Counted from the first letter of the stretch, positions 46,079-55,521 are shown. The stretch is 64,000 nt of DNA from Saprospiraceae bacterium (GCA_016713025.1 JADJPZ010000002.1:62001-126000); one strand, 5' to 3'. Notes: generated by a model from the letters alone, not told the origin. Numbers and translations are program-made.

Positions 46079-49000
46079 ATGGTAAAGAAAGATTTACTTA
46101 CACGATGTAAGGGGATTCCGGCATTTAATTTTTCGCTGTTGAGTCTCCTGTTTTTATTCACTTTTTCAATTGTTGATTCTGTCGAAGCCCAATCCTCGAT
46201 TGCATGTAATGACAGAGTTAATATTTCAGTATCAGATGAATGTACGCTTCTCCTTGAAATAGATAAATTTCAAGAAGGTACATTGCCAATCGCACCATTA
46301 AGGATACGTATCAAACCAAACAATGGTTCGATGTATTTGCAGCAACTCACCGTCGGAGTTAATGGACAATTAGTATTAGGGCCCAATCCGGTGAATTTCT
46401 TAGGGATTCAAGTTCTGAGTAGTGCAGCTGTAAAGCTCATGCTAGGTAAAGTACACACCTATGAAATTTATCACACCACAAGTACTAACAAGTGCTGGGG
46501 TACCTTCCTTTTGGAAGACAAGCTGGCTCCAACCGTGACTTGCCAACCTAACAGAACTGTGGCTTGTGTTGATGCCAGACTTTATTTAAATACCGACATC
46601 AGAAGTACTTCAATCCTTCGTAGACCACTTTCAGTGAGAGACAACTGTGGATTTACAGATTCTTCTTTGGTCGTGCAGGACAAAAGAACCAATTGTGGTG
46701 GGTATATAGCCAGACACTGGTCTTATACAGACTGTGGAGGGACGAAAGGAGAATGCAAAGATACTATCTTTTTATCACCACTTCCTGATACAAGGATAAT
46801 GTGTCCTGATGCATATGTTCAGATAAAATGTACTTCGGGAACAACTCCTGATCAGATTTATGATGAGGTTTTTGCCAGAACTTCGGGTTCTAATGTGACA
46901 AAAGATACTACAGCTCTAAAAGCAGCTTATCCATTTTTTAAAGATATATTAGGAAGAGCAGCTTATGATGTAAATGTGACAGCTACTGCCAATAAAAAAT
47001 TTGGCAGAATAGAAGGTGTTTGCGGATTTTTAACAACCTACAGTGATCAGTTGATATATCCTTGCGGCCCTACTTGTAGTGCTAAGACAAAAACAATAAG
47101 AAAATGGTTAGTGATCGATTGGTGTACCGGAAGTACAAAAGAATGTACACAAATCATAGAAAAGTCTAATCCGGATGGCCCTACGATAGAAGCAAATGAT
47201 ATCACTGCAAGTGTCGATCCTTGGGCATGCGCTTCCAATTTTACTTTCCCTGATCCTACCATCCTACATGATGCGTGTGATCCAAACCCTACGTACGAAG
47301 TCAGAGGTCCTCTTGGTATTAACATCATCAAAGATCCTGTAAGTAAGAAATGGATTGCTGTAGGTGCGCCAAAAGGTATTCATGAGTTTTACTATGTTGG
47401 AAAGGATTGTTGCGGTCATGAAGGATTAGATCTAATCACCGTTACCATAGTGGATCGAACTCCTCCTGTGGCAGTGGCAAAACAAAACATTGTAATATCT
47501 CTTACTACAGGTGGAGAAAACGATGGTATTGCAAAACTCTTTTCTAATTCAGTTGACAACGGTTCGTATGATAGCTGTACACCTGTGCATCTTGAACTAA
47601 GAAGAGAAGAAGACGATACCAGAGATAATGATGGATGCGGTGTCAAAGGCAATAAAACCTATAATGCCGACGGTCATCCAAATGACGGCTCTAAAAATCC
47701 AGCTTCTCCTGATTATGATCCTGACGGTGGATTGTTTGTAAAATTCTGTTGTGATGACATCACCAACAGAGAAGGCGCAGTACCTTTTGGGATAGTAAAA
47801 GTATGGATGAGAGTGTGGGATGATGGCAATATGTCAGGAATATATGGTGATACTATCAATGGCCATACAGACAATTACAATGAGACTTGGGCCAATGTTA
47901 GAGTGGAAGACAAATTGACTCCTAAGATTGTATGTCCGGCTGATGTTACTATTTATTGTGATGATGATGCTTCAAATCTTGCTATGGTAGGAAAAGCAAG
48001 AGCTTATTCAAACTGCCTTGATCTTGATGTAGACTACAGAGACAGTAATGGGGCTAATAGTTGCGGAAAAGGAACCATAACACGGACATGGTTTATCAAA
48101 TCCAGACCGACCATCACATGTACACAAAGAATATACAAACAAGAAAGAGGTGAAGAAATCAACCCCGATCGAATCACATGGCCAGACTCTTTAATCACAA
48201 CCAACTGTGCCACTGATGTTGCATTGATAAAACCAACATGGAGAAGCGGAGCCTGTGATCAGGTAGGATTGAGTCTGAAGTCTGATACTTTCTACTTTGA
48301 AGGCAATGCGTGTATGAAAATCATCAACCGATGGACTATCATCAACTGGTGTACTTATAATCCAAACTGGAATGGATCAGGTACTCAACCAGGAATATGG
48401 CAGCGTTCGACAGTAGTAAAGGTGGTTGATAATGTCAAACCTACTCTAGGCTCATGTGCACCAGCAATGTATGAAGTAGCAGGCAACACCTGTTCTGTAA
48501 AAGATCTTGTGATCACTCAAACAGCCGACGATCAGGGACAATGTGCATCTGATTGGTTGAAATGGATAGTCTTTGTTGACCTTTGGGGTGATGGAACTAA
48601 TGATCTGGAGTATTCATCATTTTTGCCTGTTACTGATGGAAATATCACTAATGATTCCAATGGAAACGGCATCAATGATAGATATGTAGCTCCAACAGGT
48701 AGAGGTGGTCAGGTAAGCATTACGATACCCGAAATCTCTGGTAGCATGTCCAACCATAAGATCACATGGAGAGTAACTGATGGCTGTGGAAACGTAACAT
48801 CTTGCTTTCAGGACTTCATGGTAGTGGATAAAAAGAAACCTACACCGTACTGTCTCAATCTTAGCTCCGCCTTGATGAAAAACGGAGAGGTTGAATTATG
48901 GGCTGTTGACTTCAATGTTGCGTCATTTGATAATTGCTCAGCAGCAAGTAATTTATTATACACATTCAATGAAGCACATCCTGTTTTGACAAAAATAACT

Positions 49001-50443
49001 CAGACCCACTACTTCAAAGGTAAGGGATTGGATGCTACTTTAGCTGAATACAATGCCGGTAATGCACAGAAGTGGATTCCAGCATCAAAATCTTCAGGAA
49101 TGATCTTCGGATGTCGCAATTTGCCATCTGTTGATGTTAAAATGACTGTATGGGATGAAAAGCTCAACTTTGACTTTTGTCTTGTTAAACTTAGTTTGCT
49201 CGACAATCAGGGAGCTTGTGGTGGAAATGTAACAACAGGCAATATTGCAGGTAAGATGGTTTCACAAATAGGCCAAGGTGTCGTTAATGCAGATGTCGTA
49301 CTGGAAAATGGTATAGCAGAAATGTTGAAAATGACCTCAACAAATAGTAGTGGTGAATACAATTTTTCTACACTAATGAACTATTCGTATACTATTGAAG
49401 GCCGAAAAACTGATGACTATCTGAATGGAGTAAGTACACTTGACCTTGTGATAATACAAAAACATGTTTTGGGTCTTGAAGAGCTTACTAACCCTTATTA
49501 TATCATAGCTGCAGACGCCAATGGCGACCAGAAAGTGACAGCTTCTGACCTTACCGAATTGCGAAAATTGATTTTAGGTATATATTCTAAACTTCCAAAA
49601 TCTAATAGCTGGAAATTTATAAACAGCAACCAGACTTTTGAAAACGCCAAACAACCATGGCCTTTGAATGAAAAAATTGCCATCTCGGAGATGAATAAGT
49701 CAATGACTAATCAAAATTTTGTAGCTGTCAAGATAGGTGATGTAAACGGGTCTGCCTCTGGCAATGTTGCTAATAGTAATACTGAAGTAAGGAGTACTGT
49801 CGAATTGACAACTGAAGACAAAACAGTAAAGGCAGGAGAAACTCATAATATCGTATTGAATTCCTCTGTTACAAATGTATTTGGTATGCAGTTTACTCTT
49901 AATGTAAATAATGCTGAACTTAAGGATGTATTCGTTGGTGATCAGAAATTGGGACAGGGAAATATTGCACAAATTTCTGACAATAAATACACTATCAGTT
50001 GGAACGATGTCAACGCAAAGGATGGAAATGAAATACTTACACTTCAATTGATCTCTAAGGCAGATGCACAGATTTCAGACTTGATTTCAATTAACTCTTC
50101 TGTGACTTCTTCTGAAATATATAGTGGAAATGATCTTCAAACCAACAAATTGTCACTAAGATTTGGCGGTGCAGGTTCATCAGAATTCACTCTATATCAG
50201 AATGAACCAAATCCATTCAATGATAAAACTGTAATTTCTTTCAACTTGCCTGAAGCAGGAGAAGCTACCCTAAAAGTTTTCGATGTAACAGGACAAGTAG
50301 TATATAAAAATATTGGATCTTTTGGTAAAGGTATCAATAGCTTTACAATCACCAGAAATGATCTTCCATCCAAGGGTGTGATGATTTATCAGGTAGAAAG
50401 TGGAGTAAATGCTGCCACCAAAAAGATGATCGGGCTCGAGTAA
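46079..50443 (+). CDS. Large secreted multidomain protein with dockerin-like, cohesin-like and T9SS type A domains
   Basis: 1454 aa. Signal peptide about 1-38 (SIVDSVEAQ). About 40-1050 are Cys-paired, HYR-like Ig modules with repeated VEDKLTPKIVCPADVTIYC-type turns. About 1055-1112 is a carboxypeptidase-regulatory-like domain. About 1113-1170 is a dockerin-like pair with a good second calcium loop (DANGDQKVTASD). About 1240-1360 is a cohesin-like beta sandwich (VFGMQFTLNVNNAELKDVFV). About 1370-1454 is the type A sorting domain (LYQNEPNPFNDKTVISFNLP). Monocistronic with its own terminator. Likely surface scaffold or adhesin; binding partners unknown. Confidence 0.88.
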   Translation: MVKKDLLTRCKGIPAFNFSLLSLLFLFTFSIVDSVEAQSSIACNDRVNISVSDECTLLLEIDKFQEGTLPIAPLRIRIKPNNGSMYLQQLTVGVNGQLVLGPNPVNFLGIQVLSSAAVKLMLGKVHTYEIYHTTSTNKCWGTFLLEDKLAPTVTCQPNRTVACVDARLYLNTDIRSTSILRRPLSVRDNCGFTDSSLVVQDKRTNCGGYIARHWSYTDCGGTKGECKDTIFLSPLPDTRIMCPDAYVQIKCTSGTTPDQIYDEVFARTSGSNVTKDTTALKAAYPFFKDILGRAAYDVNVTATANKKFGRIEGVCGFLTTYSDQLIYPCGPTCSAKTKTIRKWLVIDWCTGSTKECTQIIEKSNPDGPTIEANDITASVDPWACASNFTFPDPTILHDACDPNPTYEVRGPLGINIIKDPVSKKWIAVGAPKGIHEFYYVGKDCCGHEGLDLITVTIVDRTPPVAVAKQNIVISLTTGGENDGIAKLFSNSVDNGSYDSCTPVHLELRREEDDTRDNDGCGVKGNKTYNADGHPNDGSKNPASPDYDPDGGLFVKFCCDDITNREGAVPFGIVKVWMRVWDDGNMSGIYGDTINGHTDNYNETWANVRVEDKLTPKIVCPADVTIYCDDDASNLAMVGKARAYSNCLDLDVDYRDSNGANSCGKGTITRTWFIKSRPTITCTQRIYKQERGEEINPDRITWPDSLITTNCATDVALIKPTWRSGACDQVGLSLKSDTFYFEGNACMKIINRWTIINWCTYNPNWNGSGTQPGIWQRSTVVKVVDNVKPTLGSCAPAMYEVAGNTCSVKDLVITQTADDQGQCASDWLKWIVFVDLWGDGTNDLEYSSFLPVTDGNITNDSNGNGINDRYVAPTGRGGQVSITIPEISGSMSNHKITWRVTDGCGNVTSCFQDFMVVDKKKPTPYCLNLSSALMKNGEVELWAVDFNVASFDNCSAASNLLYTFNEAHPVLTKITQTHYFKGKGLDATLAEYNAGNAQKWIPASKSSGMIFGCRNLPSVDVKMTVWDEKLNFDFCLVKLSLLDNQGACGGNVTTGNIAGKMVSQIGQGVVNADVVLENGIAEMLKMTSTNSSGEYNFSTLMNYSYTIEGRKTDDYLNGVSTLDLVIIQKHVLGLEELTNPYYIIAADANGDQKVTASDLTELRKLILGIYSKLPKSNSWKFINSNQTFENAKQPWPLNEKIAISEMNKSMTNQNFVAVKIGDVNGSASGNVANSNTEVRSTVELTTEDKTVKAGETHNIVLNSSVTNVFGMQFTLNVNNAELKDVFVGDQKLGQGNIAQISDNKYTISWNDVNAKDGNEILTLQLISKADAQISDLISINSSVTSSEIYSGNDLQTNKLSLRFGGAGSSEFTLYQNEPNPFNDKTVISFNLPEAGEATLKVFDVTGQVVYKNIGSFGKGINSFTITRNDLPSKGVMIYQVESGVNAATKKMIGLE

Positions 50444-50466
50444 CAACAATTTGCTTAAATTAATTC

Positions 50467-50502
50467 CTTAAGGGATGCATCGTAAAGGTGCATCCCTTTT
50501 TC
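50467..50502 (+). terminator. Intrinsic terminator of the dockerin/cohesin gene
   Basis: AAGGGATGCA, loop about 9 nt, TGCATCCCTTTTT; strong stem with T tract 24 bp after the stop codon and just upstream of the polA promoter candidate. Confidence 0.92.
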
Positions 50503-50514
50503 AGTTTTAATTAT

Positions 50515-50522
50515 TACCTTTG
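50515..50522 (+). promoter_or_regulatory. Candidate -7 element (TACCTTTG) of the polA operon
   Basis: TACCTTTG, 26 bp before the ATG at 50549, immediately after the preceding terminator. No clear TTG at -33. Confidence 0.45.
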
Positions 50523-50548
50523 GAATTTTTTATGTGAAAATAGTAATT

Positions 50549-53356
50549 ATGATGGAAGATAAAAGATTGTTTTTGCTTGACGGTCACGCCTTGGTTTACC
50601 GGGCACATTTTGCATTTATTACCAGACCTTTGATCAATTCTAAAGGTTTAAATACTTCAGCAATCACCGGATTTGTGCGCACTTTGTGGGACCTGATGGT
50701 CAACCAAAAACCCACTCATATAGCTGTGGCTTTTGATCCTAAGGGCGGAACTTTCAGGCACGAATATTATCCGCAATACAAGGCAAACAGAGACGCTCAA
50801 CCGGAAGATATTACCATTGCCATGAAGTACATTCCTGATATTATAGATGCATTCAACATACCTGTTGTGATGGTGCCCAATTATGAAGCAGATGATGTCA
50901 TAGGAACGCTTGCAAAACAGGCAGAAAAAGAAGGGTATACAGTTTATATGGTGACTCCTGATAAAGATTATGCTCAGCTTGTTTCAGAAAATATATATAT
51001 GTATAAACCTGGTCGTCAGGGAAATGAAGTGGAGATACTTGGGGTTAAAGAAATTTTAAAAAATTGGGATATAGAAAAAGTAGAACAAGTGATTGATGTA
51101 CTTGGCCTCCAAGGCGATAGTGTGGACAATATACCTGGCATACCTGGTATCGGACCTAAAACAGCTGTTGCACTTTTGAAAGAATACGGATCAGTCGAAA
51201 ATATCATTGCCAATGCAGAAAGTCTCAAAGGAAAACAAAAAGAAAATGTCATCACTTATGCTGAGCAGGCACTTCTCTCAAAAAGACTGGCAACGATTGA
51301 CTTAAATTCTCCAATACAATTTGATGCTACAAGGTTCAATCTTGATCCTATGAACAAAGAAAAATTAAAAGAAATTTTTCTGGAACTGGAATTCAGAACA
51401 TTGGCTCAACAGATCCTTGGAAATGATTCCGTAGGTAAACCTGTCAATCAAACCGGTGTTCAACAGTCACTTTTCGGAGAGGAACCAATTCAGTCTTCAG
51501 CTCCAAGCAGCACAGAAAAACCTGACTATCAGATTGCAAAAAAGAATATTGACAACACAACTCACACCTATCATCTTGTACAATCAGAAGTGGAAATCCT
51601 TGATCTGGTCAATAAACTCCAAAAGGCAGAAATGATCAGTTTCGATACTGAAACTACAGGTATCGACGCCCATCAGGCAGAACTGGTAGGGCTTTCATTT
51701 AGTATTGTTCCTGGTGAGGCATATTACATACCGACCCCTTCTGATCAAAAAGAAGTAAAAAAAACTCTTGAATACTTCAGACCCATCCTTGAAAACCCCT
51801 TCATAACCAAAATTGGTCAAAATATCAAATATGATATGACCATGATGAAATGGTATGGGATAGAATTGCAGGGATTTTTGTACGATACCATGATCACACA
51901 CTATCTGTGTGAACCGGACCTGAGACATAAACTAGACTATCTTACTGAATCATATCTGGATTACAAAATGGTGCCAATAGAAGATCTTATCGGCAAAGGG
52001 GGAAAAAATCAATTGTCAATGCGTCAGGTAGCTCTTGAAAAAGTGAAGGAATATGCAGGTGAAGATGCGGACCTTACTTTACAGCTTGTTCCGGTGATGA
52101 AAAAAATGATGGCCGAAAACGAACTCGACGAATTGTACAAAACCATCGAGGAGCCTCTGATCAGAGTATTGTGCGATCTGGAGTATGAAGGTATCAGAAT
52201 CAACGGAGATTTTCTCAAAGAATATTCTAAAGAACTTGATAAACTAATCCTTGAAAAAGAACAGGAAATATACCGAAATGCAGGCGTTCAATTCAATATT
52301 TCATCACCAAGACAGGTTGGAGAAGTCTTGTTTGACAGATTAAAGGTACCGTATCGATGGAAAAAAACTTCTTCAGGGCAGTATTCTACTGATTTTGACA
52401 AGCTGACAGAGTTGGCGGGTGAGCACATTGTCATCGATACCATACTGGAGTACAGGAAATTTTCAAAACTAAAATCCACCTATGTAGATGCTCTGCCTAC
52501 AATGATCAATCCGCGTACGGGAAGAGTCCATAGCAATTTTAATCAGGCAAGAGCAGCTACTGGCAGATTGAGTTCTGAAAACCCCAACCTGCAAAATATC
52601 CCCATCAAAGATGAAGCTGGTCGTGAAATAAGAAAAGCTTTTATACCCAGGGATGATAATCATATATTGCTTGCAGCTGACTATTCGCAGATAGAACTTA
52701 GGATCATTGCTGAGATAAGTCATGATCAGGCCATGCTGGATGCTTTTATTGCAGGAAATGATTTCCACAAAGCCACAGCTGCAAAAGTATATGGAGTGCC
52801 TTATGATGAAGTCACTTCAGATCAACGACGCAATGCTAAAACTGTCAATTTTTCTATCACTTATGGTGCCGGCGCGACCAATCTTTCCCGACAACTTGGT
52901 ATATCCCGAAAAGAAGCTACCGAACTTATACAAAGTTACTTCAGAGAATTCAGCGGTTTGAAAAACTATATGGATGAGACGGTCCGAATGGCCAGGGAGT
53001 ATGGATATGTCAAAACATTGTTGGGAAGGAGGAGAAATTTGAGGGACATCAATTCAAGAAATTCACTTACAGCTTCCAATGCAGAAAGAGTAGCCATCAA
53101 TACACCTATTCAGGGTACGGCGGCAGATATGATAAAAATAGCCATGATCAATATCCACAAGGAATTTAAGTCACAGAACCTAAAATCCGTCATGGTACTT
53201 CAGGTACATGACGAATTGGTATTTGATATATATAAACCAGAACTTGAAACAGTAAAAGCAATCATCGGTGATAAAATGCGCAATGCCATCCCAGGACTGA
53301 AGGTGCCTATTTTGGTTGAAATGGGTGAAGGAAATAACTGGTTGGAGGCGCATTAA
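50549..53356 (+). CDS. polA: DNA polymerase I
   Basis: 935 aa from ATG 50549 (ATG also at 50552; a GTG at 50534 adds five residues). An N-terminal 5'-3' exonuclease domain (about 1-300; LFLLDGHALVYRAHFAF, NYEADDVIGTLA, GLQGDSVDNIPGIPGIG) is followed by a 3'-5' exonuclease domain with an intact first motif (SFDTETTGID) and EDADLTLQL. The polymerase domain (about 530-935) has DYSQIELRI, RRNAKTVNFSITYGAG and QVHDELVFDI. All three activities look intact, unlike homologues that lost proofreading. The next gene, an Rpn nuclease, starts 9 bp after the stop. Confidence 0.97.
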   Translation: MMEDKRLFLLDGHALVYRAHFAFITRPLINSKGLNTSAITGFVRTLWDLMVNQKPTHIAVAFDPKGGTFRHEYYPQYKANRDAQPEDITIAMKYIPDIIDAFNIPVVMVPNYEADDVIGTLAKQAEKEGYTVYMVTPDKDYAQLVSENIYMYKPGRQGNEVEILGVKEILKNWDIEKVEQVIDVLGLQGDSVDNIPGIPGIGPKTAVALLKEYGSVENIIANAESLKGKQKENVITYAEQALLSKRLATIDLNSPIQFDATRFNLDPMNKEKLKEIFLELEFRTLAQQILGNDSVGKPVNQTGVQQSLFGEEPIQSSAPSSTEKPDYQIAKKNIDNTTHTYHLVQSEVEILDLVNKLQKAEMISFDTETTGIDAHQAELVGLSFSIVPGEAYYIPTPSDQKEVKKTLEYFRPILENPFITKIGQNIKYDMTMMKWYGIELQGFLYDTMITHYLCEPDLRHKLDYLTESYLDYKMVPIEDLIGKGGKNQLSMRQVALEKVKEYAGEDADLTLQLVPVMKKMMAENELDELYKTIEEPLIRVLCDLEYEGIRINGDFLKEYSKELDKLILEKEQEIYRNAGVQFNISSPRQVGEVLFDRLKVPYRWKKTSSGQYSTDFDKLTELAGEHIVIDTILEYRKFSKLKSTYVDALPTMINPRTGRVHSNFNQARAATGRLSSENPNLQNIPIKDEAGREIRKAFIPRDDNHILLAADYSQIELRIIAEISHDQAMLDAFIAGNDFHKATAAKVYGVPYDEVTSDQRRNAKTVNFSITYGAGATNLSRQLGISRKEATELIQSYFREFSGLKNYMDETVRMAREYGYVKTLLGRRRNLRDINSRNSLTASNAERVAINTPIQGTAADMIKIAMINIHKEFKSQNLKSVMVLQVHDELVFDIYKPELETVKAIIGDKMRNAIPGLKVPILVEMGEGNNWLEAH

Positions 53357-53365
53357 ATTTGAGTT

Positions 53366-54370
53366 ATGAACAGTTTTCATGATAAATTTATAAAAGAGCG
53401 TCTTTCTGTCAAGCAAAATGCGATAGATTTCCTGAAAATTTCAATATCGCCAGATCAATTAGACTTGTTAGATTTAAATACAATTGTACATGTCAAAAAC
53501 TCTTTTGTAAATAAGGATATGAAGGAGTTGTTTTCTGATATCTTATTTGAATGCAAAATGAAGTCAGGAGATGATGCTTATTGTGCTGTACTGATTGAAC
53601 ATAAAAGTTACAAAGATCCTTATGCAGGCTTTCAGATTGGGGAATATCTCTTTAGTGCATACAGACATCAGATAAAAAATAAAGATCATTTTAAAATTAT
53701 TATCCCAATACTATTTTATCATCACGAGCAAAAATGGGAATTTCAACCAGTTGAAGCTTTCTTTGAGGACAAGTTCAAAGATTTTTTAAAATTTGTTCCA
53801 AAGTTTGAAACCATTTTCTTTGATGTAAAATCAATGCAAGATGAGTCAATTTTAGCAATTCGTAATATAGCAATTGCATCAATGCTGATGACCCAAAAGC
53901 ATGATAATGATATTCATGTGTTGATGGACAGATTAGAAAAAATATTTGAATCTCTTCAAACTGCCGAAGAACGGAACTCTTTTAGTTCGATTTTTGTTTA
54001 CATATTGCATGTTTTTAAAAAAGAAGACAATGCAATAGATATTATTAAAAAAAGTATTCATAAACCTATAAATCAGTTTTTTATGACACTCTACCAGCAA
54101 ATAACAGAAAAAAGCAGAATTGAAGGTAAACTCGAAGGAAAAATTGAAGGAAAACTCGAAGGAAAAATTGAAGGAAAACTTGAAGGAAAAATTGAAGGAA
54201 AACTTGAAGGAAAACTTGAAGGAAAACTTGAAGGTATATTCGAAGGTAAGGTTGAAGTTATTTTGGCCAGTTATGATGACGGATTGGAATTGTCAAGAAT
54301 TTCCAAAATCACGGGATTGCGTGATAGTGATATCATTAAAATATTAAAAGAGCATAAAAAAATGAAATAG
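53366..54370 (+). CDS. Rpn-family PD-(D/E)XK nuclease with EGK repeat tail
   Basis: 334 aa. The N-terminal two thirds match the Rpn/YhgA-like (PF04754-type) nuclease: Asp58 in LFSDILFECK, catalytic E78-x-K80 in CAVLIEHKSYKDPYAGFQI, then HFKIIIPILFYHHEQKWE. Rpn proteins are DNA endonucleases linked to recombination and, in E. coli, to phage defence. About 252-295 is a run of ten [IL]EGK tetrapeptides (12-bp DNA units) followed by a compact DNA- or protein-binding tail GLRDSDIIKILKEHK. An internal in-frame ATG at 54083 (Met240, MTLYQQITEK) could start a short C-terminal product. Starts 9 bp after polA, no promoter in between. Confidence 0.88.
   Translation: MNSFHDKFIKERLSVKQNAIDFLKISISPDQLDLLDLNTIVHVKNSFVNKDMKELFSDILFECKMKSGDDAYCAVLIEHKSYKDPYAGFQIGEYLFSAYRHQIKNKDHFKIIIPILFYHHEQKWEFQPVEAFFEDKFKDFLKFVPKFETIFFDVKSMQDESILAIRNIAIASMLMTQKHDNDIHVLMDRLEKIFESLQTAEERNSFSSIFVYILHVFKKEDNAIDIIKKSIHKPINQFFMTLYQQITEKSRIEGKLEGKIEGKLEGKIEGKLEGKIEGKLEGKLEGKLEGIFEGKVEVILASYDDGLELSRISKITGLRDSDIIKILKEHKKMK
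54083..54370 (+). CDS. Possible internal short product of the Rpn gene (Met240 start)
   Basis: 95-residue C-terminal piece from the in-frame ATG at 54083. It is listed because the separate ORF downstream starts at exactly the corresponding ATG. Published work on E. coli Rpn proteins reports intragenic C-terminal products that restrain the nuclease. No Shine-Dalgarno-like sequence is present; the upstream AT-rich stretch is permissive in Bacteroidota. Inference only. Confidence 0.4.
   Translation: MTLYQQITEKSRIEGKLEGKIEGKLEGKIEGKLEGKIEGKLEGKLEGKLEGIFEGKVEVILASYDDGLELSRISKITGLRDSDIIKILKEHKKMK
54118..54252 (+). repeat. 12-bp coding minisatellite (EGK repeats), copy 1
   Basis: Ten tandem units near GAAGGAAAAMTY encoding [IL]EGK, then a variant IFEGK unit. 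Alternation of ATT and CTC/CTT codons gives the I/L pattern. Likely prone to slippage; in-frame changes in number preserve the reading frame. Confidence 0.92.
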
Positions 54371-54372
54371 AC

Positions 54373-54650
54373 TTTTTATGACACTCTACCAGCAAATAAC
54401 AGAAAAAAGCAGACTCGAAGGTAAAATTGAAGGAAAACTTGAAGGAAAACTCGAAGGAAAAATTGAAGGAAAACTCGAAGGTAAACTCGAAGGGAAACTT
54501 GAAGGTATATTCGAAGGTAAGGTTGAAGTTATTTTGGCCAGTTATGATGACGGATTGGAAGTGGCAAGAATTTCCAAAATCACGGGATTGCGTGATAGTG
54601 ATATCATTAAAATTTTGAAGGAACATAAAAGAGTTACAGAAAAATTTTGA
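54373..54650 (+). repeat. Tandem duplication of the Rpn gene 3' end
   Basis: Begins with TTTTTATGACACTCTACCAG, repeating 54078-54097, and stays nearly identical through the repeat tract and the tail. Start-to-start distance is 295 bp; copy 2 has 8 EGK units against 10. The two copies diverge after GATAGTGATATCATTAAAAT, so the C-terminal last residues differ. Confidence 0.92.
54378..54650 (+). CDS. Stand-alone Rpn C-terminal domain (short form), duplicated
   Basis: 90 aa: MTLYQQITEKSR, eight [IL]EGK tetrapeptides, then IFEGKVEVILASYDDGLE and GLRDSDIIKILKEHK with a divergent end RVTEKF. It lacks the nuclease domain. The ATG is 7 bp after the stop of the full-length gene and corresponds exactly to internal Met240 of that gene, so it could supply a constitutive short form. 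Alternatives: inert debris of a duplication, or a cassette to be swapped into the full gene by recombination between the two identical stretches. The open frame has been kept through 90 codons, including the changed repeat count. Confidence 0.65.
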   Translation: MTLYQQITEKSRLEGKIEGKLEGKLEGKIEGKLEGKLEGKLEGIFEGKVEVILASYDDGLEVARISKITGLRDSDIIKILKEHKRVTEKF

Positions 54651-54678
54651 TGATACTACAAACTAAGCTCTTTGAAAT

Positions 54679-55254
54679 ATGAAGAAAATTTATATCTTAA
54701 TTATTACCATCCATTTTGTATTTGTTTCTGAAAATATTTGTCAAACATACCTATTTAATGGAAATAAGAGTGGGTTTTCAGCCATGGTCGGTGTGTTTAG
54801 TGTTAGAAGTTATACAAGACAAAATGCTGCTTTTTTTGGTGCTGAAGCTACAATTAGTGGATACCTTAGCTTCGGGTTTAGCCGAACCTTTTCAAAATAT
54901 GATTATGATAACGGATTTAATACTTATAGTTTAAATCTTGCACTTTATAAATCTGAAAAAGTTAATAGAGTATGGACGTATCCTCTAGTTGCATCTTATT
55001 CAAAAGTAAATAATAAAGATGTATTTTTAGGTGGCGGCGGCGTTGCATTAAAGAATCAAATCTCCCCGAAAACATCCATCACACCGGTTTTTTTAGTTTT
55101 ATTTCAAAATCAGTCAAGATATTCAGGAAAAAAGTATTCAAGGGTGTTTGGTTTTGAATTAAATGTGGTGCATCAGAAATTAAGGATTGTACCCGGCATT
55201 ACCCTTGCAAAAAATAATACATCGATAGCTATCAGTGGTGGATTTGTACTTTGA
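54679..55254 (+). CDS. Small outer-membrane barrel-like protein, unknown function
   Basis: 191 aa. Signal peptide (about 1-21, SENICQT). The remainder is Gly- and aromatic-rich with amphipathic strands (SAMVGVFSVRSYTRQNAAF, SGYLSFGFSRTFSKYDY, FGFELNVVHQKLRIVPG, ISGGFVL), consistent with an eight-strand barrel. Separated from the Rpn short ORF by 28 bp and likely cotranscribed, although no functional link can be seen. No family recognised. Confidence 0.65.
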   Translation: MKKIYILIITIHFVFVSENICQTYLFNGNKSGFSAMVGVFSVRSYTRQNAAFFGAEATISGYLSFGFSRTFSKYDYDNGFNTYSLNLALYKSEKVNRVWTYPLVASYSKVNNKDVFLGGGGVALKNQISPKTSITPVFLVLFQNQSRYSGKKYSRVFGFELNVVHQKLRIVPGITLAKNNTSIAISGGFVL

Positions 55255-55282
55255 AATCAATATTTTTACTGCTTTAAATCAT

Positions 55283-55414
55283 GGGTGCATTTCATTTTTT
55301 CTCCCCTTTGCTCGATTTCTTATCAAGTTTCGTTTGTTCGTCGTAGCTTCCAGCTACGATGCAATATAGACAGGCATCTTGCCCGAATCGCGAAATAATA
55401 AAATGGTGATTTTT
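55283..55414 (+). mobile_element. MITE family 2, copy B, right end lost
   Basis: Matches 45510-45641 with few changes (GGGTGCATTTCATTTTTTC, CTTTGCTCGATTTCTTATCA, GTTTCGTTTGTTCGTCGTAG, ATATAGACAGGCATCTTGCC). Similarity stops after GGTGATTTTT, so the right inverted repeat is missing and no target duplication can be shown. Confidence 0.8.
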
Positions 55415-55521
55415 GCTGATATCGAGCTCAGAGACCGACTGATTCAAAACGGGAAACTCAGTGATGGGTAAATGGGGAAAACAACAGGCTGGATATAGTA
55501 ATGCACAACTAAAAAGCTTAT

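Noticed and set aside
49700..50047. 115-codon minus-strand frame opposite the cohesin-like region
   Set aside because: No signal, domain or promoter; the plus strand encodes a clear T9SS protein.
54118..54520. CRISPR or non-coding satellite
   Set aside because: The 12-bp periodicity encodes in-frame [IL]EGK tetrapeptides within an open nuclease gene.
54336..54626. Minus-strand frame of 96 codons across the EGK repeats
   Set aside because: A shadow of the repeats giving a low-complexity Phe/Glu/Ser string; the plus frames match the Rpn family.
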